From the NCBI GenBank assembly GCA_963969395.1, contig OZ017798.1, forward strand, positions 13,570,173 through 13,634,172: a stretch of DNA of 64,000 bases, read 5' to 3'. The notes under the pieces are model-generated. The model was given only the letters and a program-made list of their open reading frames with translations. It was not told the DNA's origin and made no database searches. Shown here in pieces: positions 38,273-51,725 of this stretch. Each line of letters begins with the position of its first letter. Position 1 is the stretch's first letter. The position numbers were made by a program, and so were the translations under genes. Source of the DNA: Pseudoscleropodium purum (Eukaryota > Streptophyta > Bryopsida > Hypnales > Brachytheciaceae).

Positions 38273-40444
38273 TCAAGTCACTTCCAGACGCAGGTCAAAG
38301 TGAACACTTCCTGTGAAATCACGAATTGTAGAGTCACAATAAGAAACTCCTTCACAAGATAGACTATTCCAAACCTGATGGGCTAGCACCCCCATTTCAA
38401 CAAAACACAAAGCACTAGAAAGATCGAAATCCCGAGCACGCGAAATTAGTCTTTGGGGCATTAGAGAAGCTACCAAACGGACAGCAATTATACGTACATT
38501 GGAGGATATACCCAACGGAACGGTACTACAGAGCAGTGCTACTACGCTCAATTTCGTTAGAATGGGACGATTCTGGCGTACAAAATCAAGACACCAATCT
38601 AGAACAAGCCTTAAAACTAAAAGGATGTAGATTTACAGTTCAAGGTGCGCAACCTGAAAGTGCCAAAGTCTTGAAATACCGTCAATTTTGAGGTATATAC
38701 TTTTACTGAAGCTCATAAGTTGAATGAAATGTAAAGTGAATCCAATCGTTAGAGGAAAGTTGTAAAAGGAGTGACGATGAGCGTTACAGAGGAATGTCCC
38801 ATCGCTGCGTATAACACCCCCTATGCACAAATCTAACAACGTTAGATAACTCACCACCAACGTAGGTAAGGCTCCAGGGAGCGCCGTGAACTGGGATCGA
38901 AGAGCGGGTGCCTTCAACTGGAGTGAATAAGTTCCTGAGTATAGACAAATCCTTGTGACTAGCAAGACTCTGTCCTCGCTCAAGCTTTGCGCACTGCCTA
39001 GATCAAAGATGGTGAACCAAGAAGCAACGTAACTTAGCGCAAGACAGGAAAACCCAATGAAGGTTCTGGTGCAGGTGTGACGTAAGATCATTGTAACTTA
39101 ACAGGAGTTTCAACAATTGTAAGCTAATGGAGCGAACTTCCAAACAAACTTTAGGAAAGACACGTCTTTACTGTCAACACCTGGGCGCCCCAATTGCTCA
39201 TGATCAACTCTGTAACATTGTAGCAATCAACAGTGGTACACAGAAAAGAACATTGCCGAAGCACTCGGGTCGCAAGATTCGACAGCTCCCTTTTAAAACA
39301 CGCTGTTTCAGAGTCAGAAATGATTTCCAAGTTTTCTAGAGACAGAATTTCATTACTGTACACATGCCACTCACTGGTCACAAATGACTTAGGGTGCGTT
39401 CAGACCTGGCCTTGAGGGCCACGCTTACTGCGAAAGCCGAAACGGCAGGGCGGGCGAGGGCCACACGCTTATGGAAATGTTTGAAGCAAAAATCTGCGCT
39501 TGTTCACACTAGCCGTCTTTAGAGAATGCTGTGCGCCCACCTGGCACAGGAAAAGAAGCGGTGGTGAGTCCTTCGTTGGAGGCCTCTGTAAGATAGCAAA
39601 CTTTCCGTGATTTTGCGCTAGATTGTAAGGAGCATTGGAATCAGCACAAAAAATGGAGATTTGAGATTTAAATCACCCCTTCTAGATAATGGTTCTGAAG
39701 AGGGCCGATTAAGTACGAAGAGCGAAGAGCGACGAACTGCAAGGTACAAGGAATTAGACATCGCAGTGGAATTGGAATGCCTCAAGCTTTTCAGCAAACC
39801 CTACACCATGAAGACGGCCAGTTCTACAGAGATTTCTACACTGGCTGAAATGTTGCAACGGTAGTGAGAGGTTAAACTCACACCGAGGAGAATTTTTTCC
39901 AAATTTGATCAACTTAAAGTTTGCGAAGCTACTCTTTTTAAAAATCTTCTTCACCCGATGAGCAAGCTTCAAGTGTGTCACCTGCGGAAGCTCCCTGACA
40001 ATGTGAACTCTCTCAGTGGTTCCAGTAGAATCGAGAATCTGCGCCAGATCGACAATCCACACCCTGTTGTTAATGCATGAAACCCCAAGTAAAAAAGGCA
40101 TGCTTAAACCACGTGCAAAATGCTAATAAGTCCAAGCAAGTTTGTGAATAAATGAGTTGCTGTAGTCATAGGGGTCAGTACACGAAATGGATCAGGCCCT
40201 AGAGGTTTTTGTATTCTCTACTCTTTCTATTTCACAATTAGACTTGCAACATTGAGTCATTTTCGGTTTCCTATACCCCAAGGTTCTAAGTTGAATTTGG
40301 GTTTTGCAGCCTTTGTTTCATGATGGTGGCAAGGAGTGGAGTTGCTTTAAGCAGCGCGGTCATGGTTTCAGCGATTTTCTGAGCATACCCTCGAGGTCTT
40401 GATGTTGCAAGAAGAGTTGACGTATCATATGTTGACATATTCAT
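38273..40444 (-). CDS. Predicted multi-pass membrane protein, five exons, unknown
   Basis: Exons 40444-40389, 40063-39982, 39335-39209, 39096-38818 and 38616-38273 give consistent phases (2, 0, 1, 1) and 295 residues without a stop. This is hard to obtain by chance and is the main support. The first part is short and soluble (VWIVDLAQILDSTGTTERVH, KTWKSFLTLKQRVLKG). Hydrophobic spans follow: FGNVLFCVPLLIATMLQI, IGFSCLALSYVASWFTIF, ALPTLVVSYLTLLDLCIG and LTKLSVVALLCSTVPLG. Intervening loops carry basic residues. I do not recognise a family; no catalytic motif is visible. The start codon is provisional because the frame is open further 5'. Its end abuts the kinase gene on the same strand. Confidence 0.5.
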
Positions 40445-43400
40445 TTGGAGAAATGTGAAGAATTTTAGACTGAAGAATTGGCAATTGTGGAGATCTAGAC
40501 ACTGCTTGAGCAACCGTTAATGCATAATTATGCAGATGCTGCAGTTCATCTTCATTGAGTACGATATTTGGAAAATAGTTTACAGCAGATCACTACAGCG
40601 ATAAAAACGTAAGAGCATAGTCTAGTATCGACTGCTCAGTCGAATGGCGGGATGTTTTTACATAAATGCGCAACAGGAAAGGCATTCGTCTGAGAAGCCC
40701 ATAATTCAGGCAATTATCTCCAAGTCCAAATGCTCTCAAACCCATGCAGATGACTAAGACTGGTGATCCTGATCTAGATGCAGCGAAAGCCGCATGTGGG
40801 TGATGTCGTCAAGGATTTCTCTGCTCCGATCATGGTCTGTCCTCGATCTCCTTTGTGAGCTTTTGCCTCTGCTTTTGAAATTGAGGTGCTCCTCTTCAAC
40901 TGCGTTGACTTAGGATACATGTACGTACTAGGCTTGATATTGTTCAGTTCAGATGAACTCCTTTCTTTGTATTGTAGGGACTCAGAAACTAACTGGAGTA
41001 GTCGCCCAGCCCTATTATGTCCAGCTAGCCCCCTGTTCCCAAAATTTCAGAACGTGTATGTAAGACTTTAATACCACCCAAGGTGATCGACGCAAAATAA
41101 TAAAACGTCCTATGAAACGGAAGCTCAACACACCTCGTCCTCAGCAGAATGAACATTCCAACGCAAAACTGAAATCTCTAGAACCACCGCACTTAAGCAA
41201 TTAAGCAGCCTCGTCCATCGTGCCATACCTAATTACACAGGACGTTAAATCCTCCATTCGAAGTGGGCTCAGCAGGCTGGATTTACCCCGGAGAAAAACA
41301 TAGGAAATTTTTTTTTGCAAATTTTGAATTCATATTTACAATCAGAGATCCCAATTTTGCTAGGTAGGGTTAAGAACATACCCTAGCCACAGCTCAAAAT
41401 AGGGGACTTTTTTTTTACTTTTACCCATAAAGAACCCCGAAATCACCTTGTTGGGTCCACTTTGAATGGAGGCTTTAACATCCTACCGTCATTACAACTA
41501 CAAAGCATCATGTATAAACACCAACGGAATTGAGTTATTGAACCCACAAATTAAAGCTAAATTAATGGTACTTCATCCAAAATGTCATGATGAGAAAAGT
41601 ACTCAACACTCTTTCTTTTTCAGGAAAAAAAATAGTTTCAACAAAAAAAAAGAGCATTAGATGTTTTGGAGGGCATAAGAAGACCATTTAAGCATGTTCC
41701 CATATTGTGAACCATCCAATGTTGGCTAGAATAATAAAGAATAATAATAATTTTATTAAAATAATAAAATAAAGATTAAAATTTAAAAAATTACCAAGAA
41801 ACATTGATTTTTAAAAATTATTTGACGTGGTTGTCACTTAGTCACATTAGGCTATAGTTACGGAAGAGTTCCCACAGTCTAAGAATCTAGGGGAATTTGC
41901 AATCTTGTTGAAAAGTTAAAAAATATTTAATGCAAGACCTTGCCTTGCTCTTTCGTAAGGCTAGGTTTGAACATATATTTAGCACTCTCTAGCTTTTTAG
42001 TGTGTGGCCACTACTAAAATTTTACAATTTTGAAAATAGTAAATACTAATGGACTTGGTTTTAAGGTACAACAAAAAAGTAAAGATTTTGTGGAAAAAAT
42101 TGTGACATTTCTTAATTTGAGTTCACGTAGGTTTGTATTTGATATGAAAGACACATTCAATTGCCCTTCATTCAATAGTTCAAATACCATTATACATTTT
42201 GCAATTAACCTTTTCCTTCACTAGACAATTCAAAGTGGAGTATCTTGTGATTGTGCTTTTTGGTCATAGACATGTGTACAATAGTCAAGTTTCATGATGC
42301 GTTTACTTTTATGTGAACATAGAGAAACTAGATTTTAAGAGTAGTTTTGGCTTGTTGTCAAGCTAAAAGCAACCAAAAGTTCAAGTCCAATGTTAAAATT
42401 AGCATTCCTAGATTTGTTTGCAAATGATTCCAATGCTCATTTTGCAATTATTGTACACCTCTATGTAGAATCTTGATTTTTTCTCTTATGCAAAAGTTTG
42501 AAAGATTCTAGGTGCAAATGGAAGTCCACACTTATAAGAGACATTTGGTTTGATCTTTGAAACATAAAACAAAAAAATTCATTCATAAATTATAATGGAA
42601 ATATTCTGTGAAATAATTTGAAGGTTTACATTGGGATTAAAGGTTAGTCCTTCCATGATTAATATCTTGAAGGCCACACTCATTTTCAAGCTCAACTTGA
42701 CCTTCTAAAATATATAAAATTTCAAATTTGTGTTTTCTATTCAATGAGACCATATGTGGTCAATCAATGTGAAAAATCTCAATGAATTTTGTACAAATAT
42801 ATGATTTTTTATAGTTGTTTTAGTAAAAGAATGAAACTAAATATTAAAAAAGATTATTCATAAATATGGAGACAAGAATAAGTAAAAAATAACATTTGCA
42901 ATTGATAGAAGATTCTCATTCATTGTAGATGCTAGTCCACCAAACTCCTTCAAAATTTACAATGTTGAATTATTTATCCTAAATTTTTGCTCGTTGAATT
43001 TTTAATGTTTAGTAGTTGCAAAATATTCTACCAACTTAATTCAATTAGTTTGTCCCTCATTTATAACAATAATTTTCTTTAATTTGGGATTAATATGAAT
43101 TTTTACAAATTTCAAGGCACACTAATAATAGAAATTCATAGTATTTTAGATAAAATCAATATAATGTAGCATATACAATTTTCATACTTTTACAAATAAT
43201 ATAACTGTCAACTAAATTTCATCAACTTCCATCCACTTTCAATTACATGGACTATCCAATTTTTATCAATTTCTAATGATTTTCAATGTTGTCTAAATGT
43301 TCTCATTTATTAAAACAACATTCATCCAAATTATTTTGAACAATCTTGCAATATTGAGAAGAATTACATGAATGATATTTATTTTTATTGATATTGAAAG

Positions 43401-44559
43401 AAAAAAATTTCCTATCTCCTATTAAATTATTTTCAATAACTATATTTATATTTTTGTGAAATATCTCAACTACATATATTTAAGATAGTGGTATTTTTGA
43501 TAAATTAGTATCATACCTACTAATAGAACATCATTGTAATGGAATTATTCTTGAACTTTACTATAGAGAATAAAAAGTATTCAATGAATAACTTTTTCTA
43601 AGATTGTAGATATGAAAAATATTCCCAAGTTTCAAAAATCTAACATTTTTTTATTGACTAAAGTAGGAAGCCCATAGTTGGATTTTGATATGGCTCTTAT
43701 TTTCCTATATGACTCTAATGGAAATCGAAAAGCACTCCTTTATATAGTATAAGCATAATTGAACCTTTTGTTATGTGTAAAAGCTAACATAGGTGAATCC
43801 ATCAAATTTGTTGAATGTTACTTTCTAACCCTTTCATCCTTGATTCCAAAATTAAGTCCCAATTGCACATTCCATGTAATAAATTACATTAGAGTGACTA
43901 CATTAAAATGCAACAAATTTGAATTGGATTCAACAATAGAGCTTTGAATTGGATTGTAGTCTATAATGGGTTTGTTTAACTTATCAAAAATACTTTCATC
44001 TTTGTGGTAGATGTAATAAATCTTAATTGTGGTGGTAGGCCTTAGCCTCCCAACATAACATTGTTTACCAATGAAGCACATACTTCTTTTGCATCTTTGA
44101 AAAAGAGACCCCTATAGTAAATAAAATTGTCTTATATATCACTTCAGCCAACCCCAATCCTCTTCCAGGTATTTTGCTAAATACCTTCCTAACATGGGAG
44201 GACCATTGCCTGGCAATTATACAGTATTACGAAGCGTTACATGGAAAACTCCTTTAGGCCTCAGTATGAAAACGGATATAATCTACCCGTTTTCAAATGG
44301 GGGTCCCAAGGGAACCGAATACTCGACCCACCCCACCCCGCGCTTCATGTCAGCCGATTCGTCGATTCTCCACCCTCTTGCACTCTCTCGCAAATCTTCA
44401 AAGAATCACAGAATCGGGCTTTCGCAACACAAATGACGGCTTTGTTGCAGATTGCTGAACCGTCCTAGTTTCTCAGAGCAGTTCACAACAAGTTGTACTT
44501 CTGCTTTTAATCGAATACTTTGTAGAGGAACAAACAACAATCTCTCGAGAGAATTCGCG
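40445..44559. other. AT-rich intergenic stretch
   Basis: No coding frame is supported. Near 41.3-41.45 kb is a fragment (CTCAAAATAGGGGAC, then TTACCCATAAAGAACC) resembling in inverse orientation the right part of the family A element at 7.44-7.65 kb. Family Q repeat text lies at about 42300-42530. The rest, to about 44.1 kb, is AT-rich filler. From 44.15 kb composition rises toward the TTL promoter and 5' UTR. Confidence 0.5.
42300..42530 (+). repeat. Dispersed repeat family Q, copy 2
   Basis: It parallels 35500-35760 in order: GAGAAACTA, GTTGTCAAGCTAAAAGCAAC, AAAAGTTCAAG, GCAATTATTGTACA, AAAAGTTTGAAAGATTCTA. Non-coding. Confidence 0.6.
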
Positions 44560-46989
44560 ATGGCAGAAGCCGGGTTTTTGGGTTGCTGTGGGAGCACCCG
44601 ATTTGCTCGAGAGATGTCTCTGCACGGTCCTTTTGCGTCGCTCGAGCTTGCCGCAGAAGCCGCACGAGACATTTGGTGGAACAAGGTAATTATTACCAAC
44701 CCTTTCTGCTTGAAGCTCAATAACGGAACACTCGTTGGAAGATTTGAGGGTGAAGATCCTTTGATGCTAAAATGGTGAATCCAAATTATCTCTTGGCATG
44801 TGATCGTTAGGAAGAATTTTAATCTAGGTAGGCAATGGAGTGTCCGTTTCACTAGTTTAGTGGGCTGAATAAGGGTGATATTAGCAGTGTAATTTTTATA
44901 ATGACCTAAGAATTTTTAGACGTTACTGTCTGGTGTTGCCGAAAGCTATGGTGATGGGGTTTGCACTTTAATAGTTAATTTCACTTTCACTTGAGTTTTT
45001 CACGGATTTTGTATGAGGCAAAACCTGTGTGCGTGTTCGGATTTTGATGGGAGGACATGGTGCCAGGTGGATGTTTCAGGGTGGTTGGAAGCGTTTGCAG
45101 CGCATCCTCGCATTGGGGATGTAGAATCATTGCGTACCAAGTTCGCGTCAGAGAGGTATGTGGAATTCTACTTCTTTCTGATCAGGTTCTGGTAGCGAAC
45201 AAGTAACAGAGGAAGAAGGCTGCGTTTCTGTCTGCGAGTGTATGGAGTTCATCCAAATAAGTGTACACTCGTAGAGATGCAAGTATTTTCAGTATTTTAG
45301 TTCCCAGTTTGTATGAAATTCTAGTGTCTTTCGTAGAAATCTATTGAAGGTGGTACATGTATGGAGCACGATTTTTCATACCTAGTCTCTTTTGTGGTGG
45401 ATCCAATTGTCAGATTCTCTTCGGGTGAGCAAGAGGCAGCACTCAACAGCGCCAATGAGCAAACCTTGCATGTAATTATTTTCATCCACTTTGCAGTCTC
45501 GGTTCTGCTGGAGTTGAAAATATGCTGCTATGGCGTTTTAAATTGAATTCTTGGAAACTGGTCCCACTTTTTTGTCGGATTGGAAAGAAGCAGTGCTTGT
45601 GTACTTTTGGGAAGATAATACAAGTTATCATATATTTCGGAATTCCTAAGCGAAAAGGTTGACATGTCATGTAGGCTTAGCCTCACATGGCCTCGAGTAA
45701 GTTTATTCCATCGTCTACTTATAAGAGCCTTTGGTACATCTGTAACGTGTTGATCCCATCCTTGATATTATATGATCTATTCTTTCTTATTACAGGAGCT
45801 GGCCGACTGGAACCGCAAGTATGAAGCAAAATTTGGGTTCGTGTTTCTCATTTGTGCGGCGGGCAAAAGTAGCAGCGAGATATTGGCTGCACTAAAGGTG
45901 ACACTTTAAACCCCTGGTTGGTGTTCATCACAGGTGCCCAGGTTCATTTCACGAGAGAATCCTAGTTTAGATGCTGTAGCTGAAATTGTTCTTTCCGATT
46001 CACTTTCATTTCGTTAATGCCATGATCACATTCCAAATCTGGAAGATATATGCTTCGCTTTCTTAATGAGATTAGTTTCAATCTCATTTTCTTGCTACAA
46101 TGGGCAGGAACGATATAGTAATCGACCAATTGATGAACTCCAAAATGCTGCTTCTGAGCAGCAGAAGATCACGGAGCTGCGCCTTGCGAAGCTCATGTCG
46201 AATGACTCAAACAGTAAGCATTTTCACTTGTGCAACTCATCTCTTCTTTCAGCTCGTAATGATATAAATGAATGTTTAACTTGATTGTGCCATATTTTAA
46301 GTTGAACCAGCATATTCATGTAGCTTGAAGCCATCACAGAGTTCCCATATATCTGGAACGTAAGCCCTGAATAGTAGTAAGACCGACACTGTACAGTACA
46401 GCGAGAAACGTCGATGCAAATCACTGCTTTGGCTTGTGATCACGTATGAATTTTCGCACCCATTCCTAATCTTTTCGTAATGCTCAATTTGTTTGTCTCT
46501 TTTGTTCCAGGTTCTGAAGCAATAAAAAATGACACCCCAACAGCAGTTCCATCGACTGACGTCAAACCGGCAGCAGTACCTTCAACCGCAGTGTCTAACC
46601 TGCGGCCTCCTATAACAACTCACGTCCTGGATGTTTCTCTCGGAAAACCGGGATCAGGAATTGATGTTTCACTTCATTTGTGGACAGAGAATAGAGGTTC
46701 TCAAGCAGATAAAGATGGATTTTGGACTCCTGTTGGAAATTCAATCACGAACAGTGACGGGAGATCTGGACCATTGATGCCAGCCTCCAACCATCTACAA
46801 GCTGGGAAGTACAAGATCACATTTCACACGGAGTCTTACTTGACGAGAGTGCACGGAGGCGAGGGCAGCAATGTATTCTACCCTTATGCCATTGTGGTTT
46901 TTGAGGTGAAGCCTTCACAAGTTGCTGAGCATTTCCACATTCCTTTGTTGCTGGCTCCATACTCGTTCAGCACTTATCGTGGAAGTTAG
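44560..46989 (+). CDS. TTL: Bifunctional OHCU decarboxylase / HIU hydrolase (transthyretin-like, allantoin synthase)
   Basis: Exons 44560-44685, 45067-45155, 45414-45471, 45796-45897, 46108-46213 and 46511-46989 total 960 nt and 319 residues. The protein completes urate degradation: 5-hydroxyisourate is hydrolysed by the C-terminal transthyretin-like domain, then OHCU is decarboxylated by the N-terminal domain to S-allantoin. N-domain motifs are CCGSTRFA, WLEAFAAHPRIGD (catalytic His about 55), LADWNRKYEAKFGFVFLIC and ERYSNRPIDELQNAA. C-domain motifs are PPITTHVLDV (His about 198), DGRSGPL, FYPYAIVVFEV and terminal YRGS. Domain order and length match plant TTL. The linker carries a duplicated AVPST(D/A)V and lacks a visible PTS2 nonapeptide, which some plant TTL isoforms use for peroxisomes. 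The start is the first ATG in the open frame; an earlier ATG (44431) meets a stop after 11 codons. Confidence 0.96.
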
Positions 46990-49604
46990 AGACGCTGACA
47001 TCCTTGTTAACCTGGTGAATGATAAGTTTACATTCCAAGCAAAATGGCTGTGACGTTTGCAGAGACTTGGGAATCATATTCTTGTGCATGATTTGAGCTT
47101 GGTGGCAAGGAATTGGACTCGTGTTCAGTAGTTGAAAATTATGTATTTCAATTGATCAAAGTCTTGAATGAACCTGATCATCAATTATTTGTTGATGACT
47201 TAGAATACATATCTTCTCTTCAAGTAGAAGGTTTTACATTGAATAGGTACTTTTCAATGGCCTTCCTGGTTTCAGAGATGCATCTTTTTGCGAAGTCCAT
47301 GATGAGGTGAGTTTCGTTTGGGGGGTTGGTCAGTTTGGCAAAATGTCCTCGTTTTCAGTTTTTGACATATTTTGAATCTTGGAGAAATTGTGAATTTTGC
47401 AGCGTGCATAAATTTGAAATTATATTTATTCGTATTTGTATTTGGTGCCTGGTGGCAGCTACAGTAATAATGAAAAATAGTGTTACCACACTACTTGATT
47501 TGAAAATGCTATAACTTTTTAGTGGGGCTCATGTGCTGTACATGCTTGATTTTTGTTACATTCTTCCTAACTTAGATCACTTTAGTCACTCACCAGATTG
47601 AGTATGTCAAATAGTTGAGTTGAGTTTAGCTTTAAGAATAATAAAGATCTTTGATGTTATTGATATAATAATTGACATGGTTGAGATTATGGAAAATCAA
47701 GCTAGGTTACGAAGAACAATTGTTGGAAGGACTCATTGAGTTGCATTAGCAGCAATTGAAGTGCTGACCTTGAGTACTTCATGGCTTGGGCTATTTTGTT
47801 GTTACCTAATATAATCTCATTGTAAGGAAGTTTATAATCTCTTTTCAGTGGATAGTGATAAAGTGTCAATTTTTAAGAAAAATCCATATGATTTTCAAAG
47901 GGGTACATGTGGCCTTATGCCATTTGTTGTTAAGCTTTCAAAAAGAAATTTGTATTCCAAAAAAGTATGAGCATTCTAATGCTGAGGAACTTGAATTAGA
48001 CTATTACATATCAATATATTTATAATATCACAACTCCTCAAGTCTACACTAAGGTGAGAGTAATTTTCTCAATAGCAAGTTCATTTCAAAGAAAGAGATT
48101 GACTTACAACTCTAAGTCTATAGATCTCCTAGATAAATCCTTCATGGCTTTAACCGTGAGAAAACCCTAGATAAGAAAAATACAATACAAAGATTCCTAA
48201 ATGGTCCGATTCCCAAACCTAGATTCCGAAACGTAGAAATCGTAATAAAAAATTCCATAACTTGCATTTGAAATTTCTTCACTTGGGCAATTTGATCTAA
48301 AATCCAACACATACCATATACCACACAGATTATGAGGATGACAGACTTCCAAGATAGATCAAACAAGCTCGCAAAGTTTCAACCAAATAACATGAGAAAT
48401 CCTAAACCTTGAATTTGAAGCACTTGTATCGAATGTCTTGCACAAAAAGTGGAAAGAAAAATCCACCCAAATTTCCCCATGAAGCTCCAACTATGCACCA
48501 AAGCAATAATTACATGCTAAAAACAAAGCAATTTACCACTGCAATGAAGCAATTCATACATTGCTTCAAACCTATATATTTACCTTCAACTTTCAATCTC
48601 TGTCACATTCTCACAATCTAAACTCTGTTAGAAAGTAGATAACTTCACCTCTTCCATTGCATGTGAATTAGAAAGCAAACAAGCTTTGCAATTTTGTTTG
48701 AGAATGAAAACAAGCCAACTCTGAAGCAAAGAAGCAAACTATCAAGCATATCAAAACCTAAGAAATTCAAACTGTAACCTCACCTCCTTCATTGCATTTG
48801 AATCAGAAAGCAGACAAGTGTTAGAGTTCTATTTGAGAAATGAAAGAAAGACAACTCTCAAGCAAAGAAGTGAACTATCAAGCAAACAAGTAAACTCTGG
48901 AAAAGCTTATCAAAACCTCAAAAATTCAAACCGTAACCTCCTAACATGAGCATGTTGCCGACACCAAATCCGAGCTCTACAATATTTGGAGTTGTGAGAA
49001 AATTGAGAGAGCACCAAACTTGAAAGTTGCAACAAAATCAAGAGAGCTCCAAACTTGAGAGCAGTAAAACACCAAACACTAACCAATTGAGATTGGACAG
49101 ATGGCAATTCTAATATTGGACAACACAAGATTTTTTTTTACCCTTTCCAAATCTATGGCACCGAGGGGGGTATTTTTTTTGTTGAATTCATCGGACAACC
49201 CTAATTTTTTGGCAACCTAGGGGGAGGGACCAACTCTGAGGTACATACAAGACTGCCTCTTTTCAATGGATAGTAAGAAAGTTTGGATTATTTGAGTTGT
49301 TTTGTTAGTCGTCAAAATAGTCTCACAAGAAAAATCATAATACAACTCTTCTAGTGCTATACCTCTTTGCTATTATATGCATACTTGTTGCAATTGTTTG
49401 CACAATTTAGACTTGTTGATAGAACTCTAGAATAATTAATCTTAGTATGCATCTTTTTTGCCAACTTTCACTTGCTATAGTGATGGAATTTGCACAAATT
49501 GAGATTTTGGGTGTAAGAAACCAAGTCACTTCCTCATAATACTAATTTGTGTATCAATTATACATTGTAAATAAGTTTTGCTCTAAATCCATACCTACAT
49601 ACAT
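46990..49604. other. Intergenic stretch after TTL
   Basis: The first few hundred bases are probably TTL 3' UTR. There is no coding frame of credible composition. A tandem duplication occupies about 48640-48938. A G-rich tract (ACCGAGGGGGGTA) near 49160 and a second (CCTAGGGGGAGGGACC) near 49218 flank a T-run. Confidence 0.5.
48640..48938 (+). repeat. Tandem duplication, unit about 140-160 bp
   Basis: AACTTCACCTCTTCCATTGC at 48641 and TAACCTCACCTCCTTCATTG at about 48775 start two units. They share GAAAGCARACAAG, TTTGAGAAATGAAA-type text, CAAGCAAAGAAG, AACTATCAAGCA and ATTCAAACYGTAACCTC. Units are imperfect. Non-coding. Confidence 0.7.
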
Positions 49605-50475
49605 TTAACCACTAATGACCCCAAGGTGTGTACTTTCAAAATGAGCTAAAACTACCAAGAATTTGAGCAACTTATTTACTCATTTTTCTAGAGATTTGAT
49701 AGAATGTAATCATAGGATCTTGAAGTTCACATTGTGAGTGAGCACTTCAAAAAAATTCAGATTATTTGACCCACATGGTTTGGGAGATATTGAAGTTTGA
49801 AGTTTTATTTGAATCAATGGAAATATAGACAACACACTTTAAAGGAGTACATCTTTGTGAGAATATTTTGAAATGATACGTTTTTGTGCTTAGTGAACGA
49901 TAAGAAAATTCAAAATGTATAATACCCTTAAGCAATGATATGAAAATCTTCTATTGCCATTCAAAAGAATTTTACATACTAGAAAAAATAATTGGTATTT
50001 TTCTTTTTGCATAATAAATATTCAATTCTTGTGCAAATTCTATCAAGCATACCAAATTTGGATTCAAGAAAGCAAAATTCTATTTTTGGTGAATTTTTTC
50101 ATTTAAAATTCATGGTTTTACATGATAATTGATTGAAAAACATTGGTGAATGAATTTAAAACATCATTTGATTGCATAGATATGTAGGAAATTCTATATG
50201 CACATCTTTCATATTAAAAGATACCTTATTAAATAACAAAAATGCAATCTATGAAGAATTCAATATGAAGTGACCAAACTTTGTAATATAGATATTTTTT
50301 TAAATTAACCACATTTTGGGCAAAGTAATTGTAACATTATGCTTAAATATACAAAAGTAGTTGTAGTGTAAAGGTGAAATAGCAAATTCTATTTAAATTA
50401 TAGAGAAATCTATTTTACAAAATTTACTCATGTGAAACCTCACATTTAACCCTTCATAGATCATATTTTTGTTAC

Positions 50476-51411
50476 TTAACCCCTAAAGGACAAACATGTA
50501 TATGTTGGCTATATAGCAATTTTGGGTAGGTACATGTGATTAGAGATTTCCATATTTTTGGTCCAAATTTTAATAGAAGGTGGGGGCGAGGAAAATACTT
50601 TATATGCATTAAATTTCATGACTTTGGAAATATGAGCCAAAAGTTATGGCCTCATATGTTTCTTTTTTTCATAAATGGGAAATCTAAGCAAATAAAATAT
50701 ATTACTCTTTTTAGGAAAAAAAATTTGAAATTGGTTTTCCAAGAATTATATATATATATATGTGAAAAACTGTGAATCATTCCATTTTGATCAACAAGTC
50801 AAAAGTTATAAGGATTTTTTGTTTGTAGGCAATTATGGATTCTCTACTCTAAAATAAAATTTGAAGTTCTTTATCTTACTCATTTTTCAATATTTTTAGA
50901 AATAAAATAAAATTATAGAATGTAGATTGTTTATTATAACATTGCAACGATTGAGATTGTCATTTTTCAATTCCATAATTAAATTCTTAACAATGTAGTA
51001 TTTTGAATCATTTTCTACTACTACCTACTTATCACTTTTTTCCTATATGTTGCACAAATCCAAATGATTTAAAAATTTTCAAGCATGTTGCAAACTTGTC
51101 TAGGAAAAAGAATCTAAGGAAGCACTATCATTTTGGACATTTTTTCATAGAAGAGTGAACTTGTGAAGTATAGTTGCCTTGTTTTTTCTGGCCCAAAAAA
51201 TGATTTCATGAATTTGAATGCTTATATCTTGCACTCTATGTAGTGGAAATTTTTGAAATTTTTATCATATATTCTCAAGTCAAAATACTACAAAATTCTA
51301 CAGTTACATATGTCAAAAATAGTTGTTTTCTCAAAAATTTGGTGCTTGTACTAAAATGGTGGTTTTCAAGTGTTTTTGGTGAAACCATAGTCATGGAGTT
51401 TTAGGGGCTAA
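50476..51411 (-). mobile_element. Family A element inserted in the fold-back element (copy 2)
   Basis: The left end is TTAACCCCTAAAGGAC and the right end, reverse complemented, is TTAGCCCCTAAAA. Length is 936 bp. The reverse strand carries AACTGTAGAATTTTG, GAGAATATATGATAAAAATT and AAAAATTTCC in the order seen at 6.8 kb, so this copy is inverted relative to the one at 6727-7654. It sits exactly where the loop of the surrounding fold-back meets its right arm. Confidence 0.65.
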
Positions 51412-51725
51412 TGGGGTGTTTATTAATATGAAATATGTGCATCTAGAAGTTTCCTATATATCTTTGCAATTACACAAAAAGATTCATCACCAATGTTTTT
51501 CAATCAATTATCATGTAAAACCATGAATTTTAAACGAAATAATATATCACAAATATATTTTTGCTTTTTGAAATCCAAATTTGGTATGCTTGATTAAAAT
51601 TGTATAGGAATTGAATATTTGTTATACAAATAGATAAATACCAATTACATTTTTTAGTATGCCAAATTCTTTTGAATGGAAAAAGAAGATTTCTGTATCA
51701 TTACTAATTAAAAAATACTATACAT

